A stretch of 64,000 nt of DNA from Nostoc sp. FACHB-892 (GTDB taxonomy: Bacteria; Cyanobacteriota; Cyanobacteriia; Cyanobacteriales; Nostocaceae): assembly GCF_014698795.1 (NCBI RefSeq), contig NZ_JACJTR010000013.1, positions 1-64,000 on the forward strand, given 5' to 3'. Positions within the stretch are counted from its first letter, which is position 1. Each line of letters opens with the position of its first letter. The notes under the pieces are model-generated. The model was not told the origin of the DNA, searched no databases, and saw only the letters and a list, made by a program, of their open reading frames with translations. A program made the position numbers and the translations under genes. Of the stretch, positions 63,666 through 64,000 are shown in pieces.

Positions 63666-64000
63666 CTACATTAACCCCTTCAGACGCTCGCGCAAAATTT
63701 CAGCTTGCTTCTGTGCTTCTGCTAAGGCATCCCGCGCCCCTTGTACCACGTCGGCTCTAGCTCTATCTACGAAACTAGGATTGTTTAATCTGGTACTCAG
63801 GGATTGAACTTCGGCTTCAGCTTTACTCAAGCTTTTTTCTAGTTTGGCACGCACAGCTTCAATATCTACCACACCGCTTAGAGGAATTAGCACCTGTATT
63901 GTACCAATTACACCTGCGATCGCATTTTCTGGTTCTTGTGATTGCTCTAATTCTTTCTGCGGGAAAAACTGTGTCCATAACTTTTGTCTAGCTTGGGCAG
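63666..64000 (-). CDS. valS: Valyl-tRNA synthetase, C-terminal part (runs off the window)
   Basis: The last about 110 residues of ValS: QKLWTQFFPQKELEQSQEP, then IQVLIPLSGVVDIEAVRAKL, EKSLSKAEAEVQSL and NNPSFVDRARADVVQGARDA. This is the C-terminal coiled-coil arm that contacts tRNA-Val, with the hallmark 'LN.P.FV.RA...VV'. The catalytic core lies beyond the window edge. Partial entry; stop at 63666. Confidence 0.93.
   Translation of the reverse strand, partial: AQARQKLWTQFFPQKELEQSQEPENAIAGVIGTIQVLIPLSGVVDIEAVRAKLEKSLSKAEAEVQSLSTRLNNPSFVDRARADVVQGARDALAEAQKQAEILRERLKGLM

Overview
The window looks like chromosome of a filamentous, probably Nostoc-like (Nostocales) cyanobacterium. The octamer GCGATCGC (HIP1) is scattered throughout. 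Heptanucleotide tandem repeats and palindromes around GGGCTACGCCTACGC recur between genes. The gene content (an Hli protein, a SipA-like regulator, a chlorophyll-catabolite-reductase homologue, large PAS/GAF histidine kinases, HpnP/HpnJ hopanoid enzymes) is cyanobacterial. No rRNA, tRNA, CRISPR array or intact transposase was recognised.

Layout. 0-5 kb: hisS, then a stretch of decayed genes: an aroA remnant with a large internal deletion, a frameshifted DUF5615 toxin beside its DUF433 partner, the tail of a PIN toxin next to an orphan antitoxin, and an hsdM fragment. 5-11.3 kb: a 21-bp minisatellite, a Uma2 nuclease, then aldehyde dehydrogenase, a nitrilase homologue lacking catalytic Cys and Lys, an NmrA-like reductase and a red chlorophyll catabolite reductase (RCCR) homologue. 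Partial copies of the RCCR and nitrilase ends flank the NmrA gene. 11.7-13.9 kb: a small protein with the COQ4 metal motif, followed by a sensor kinase. 13.9-22.4 kb: divergent pbpC and bacterial alpha-2-macroglobulin genes. 23.7-26.4 kb: two acyltransferases (one broken) and a chimeric prfC remnant. 26.7-30.5 kb: cobL, ispH and an SGNH hydrolase. 30.7-40.4 kb: a giant hybrid kinase, a GNAT acetyltransferase, a cyclase and a PAS/GAF kinase.

41.4-49.6 kb is the most unusual part: a dynamin-like GTPase, a frameshifted and partly duplicated DUF2887 gene, a 991-residue Hsp70-like protein and an unrecognised 363-residue protein, all on the + strand. Pairing a very large Hsp70-like ATPase with a dynamin-like GTPase recalls the enterobacterial SrfB/SrfC pair. 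I regard this as the best candidate for an undescribed system.

49.7-56.7 kb: an hli gene missed by simple ORF length cut-offs, a NarL-type two-component system divergent from a Spy/CpxP-like periplasmic protein (with a CATGACT palindrome between them), a SipA-like regulator, a peroxiredoxin Q, modA and a cyclic-peptide-type ABC exporter. 56.9-62.2 kb: a hopanoid tailoring cluster (hpnI, hpnP, hpnJ and a CDP-alcohol phosphatidyltransferase). This predicts C-2-methylated and headgroup-decorated bacteriohopanepolyols. The window ends with a frameshifted cysC, a coiled-coil protein and the 3' end of valS.

Several coding frames carry single-base frameshifts (DUF5615, DUF2887, cysC, acyltransferase 3). 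Some could be sequencing errors, but the aroA and prfC remnants are genuine deletions or fusions. Family names come from recognition of motifs and remembered family sequences, not from database searches.
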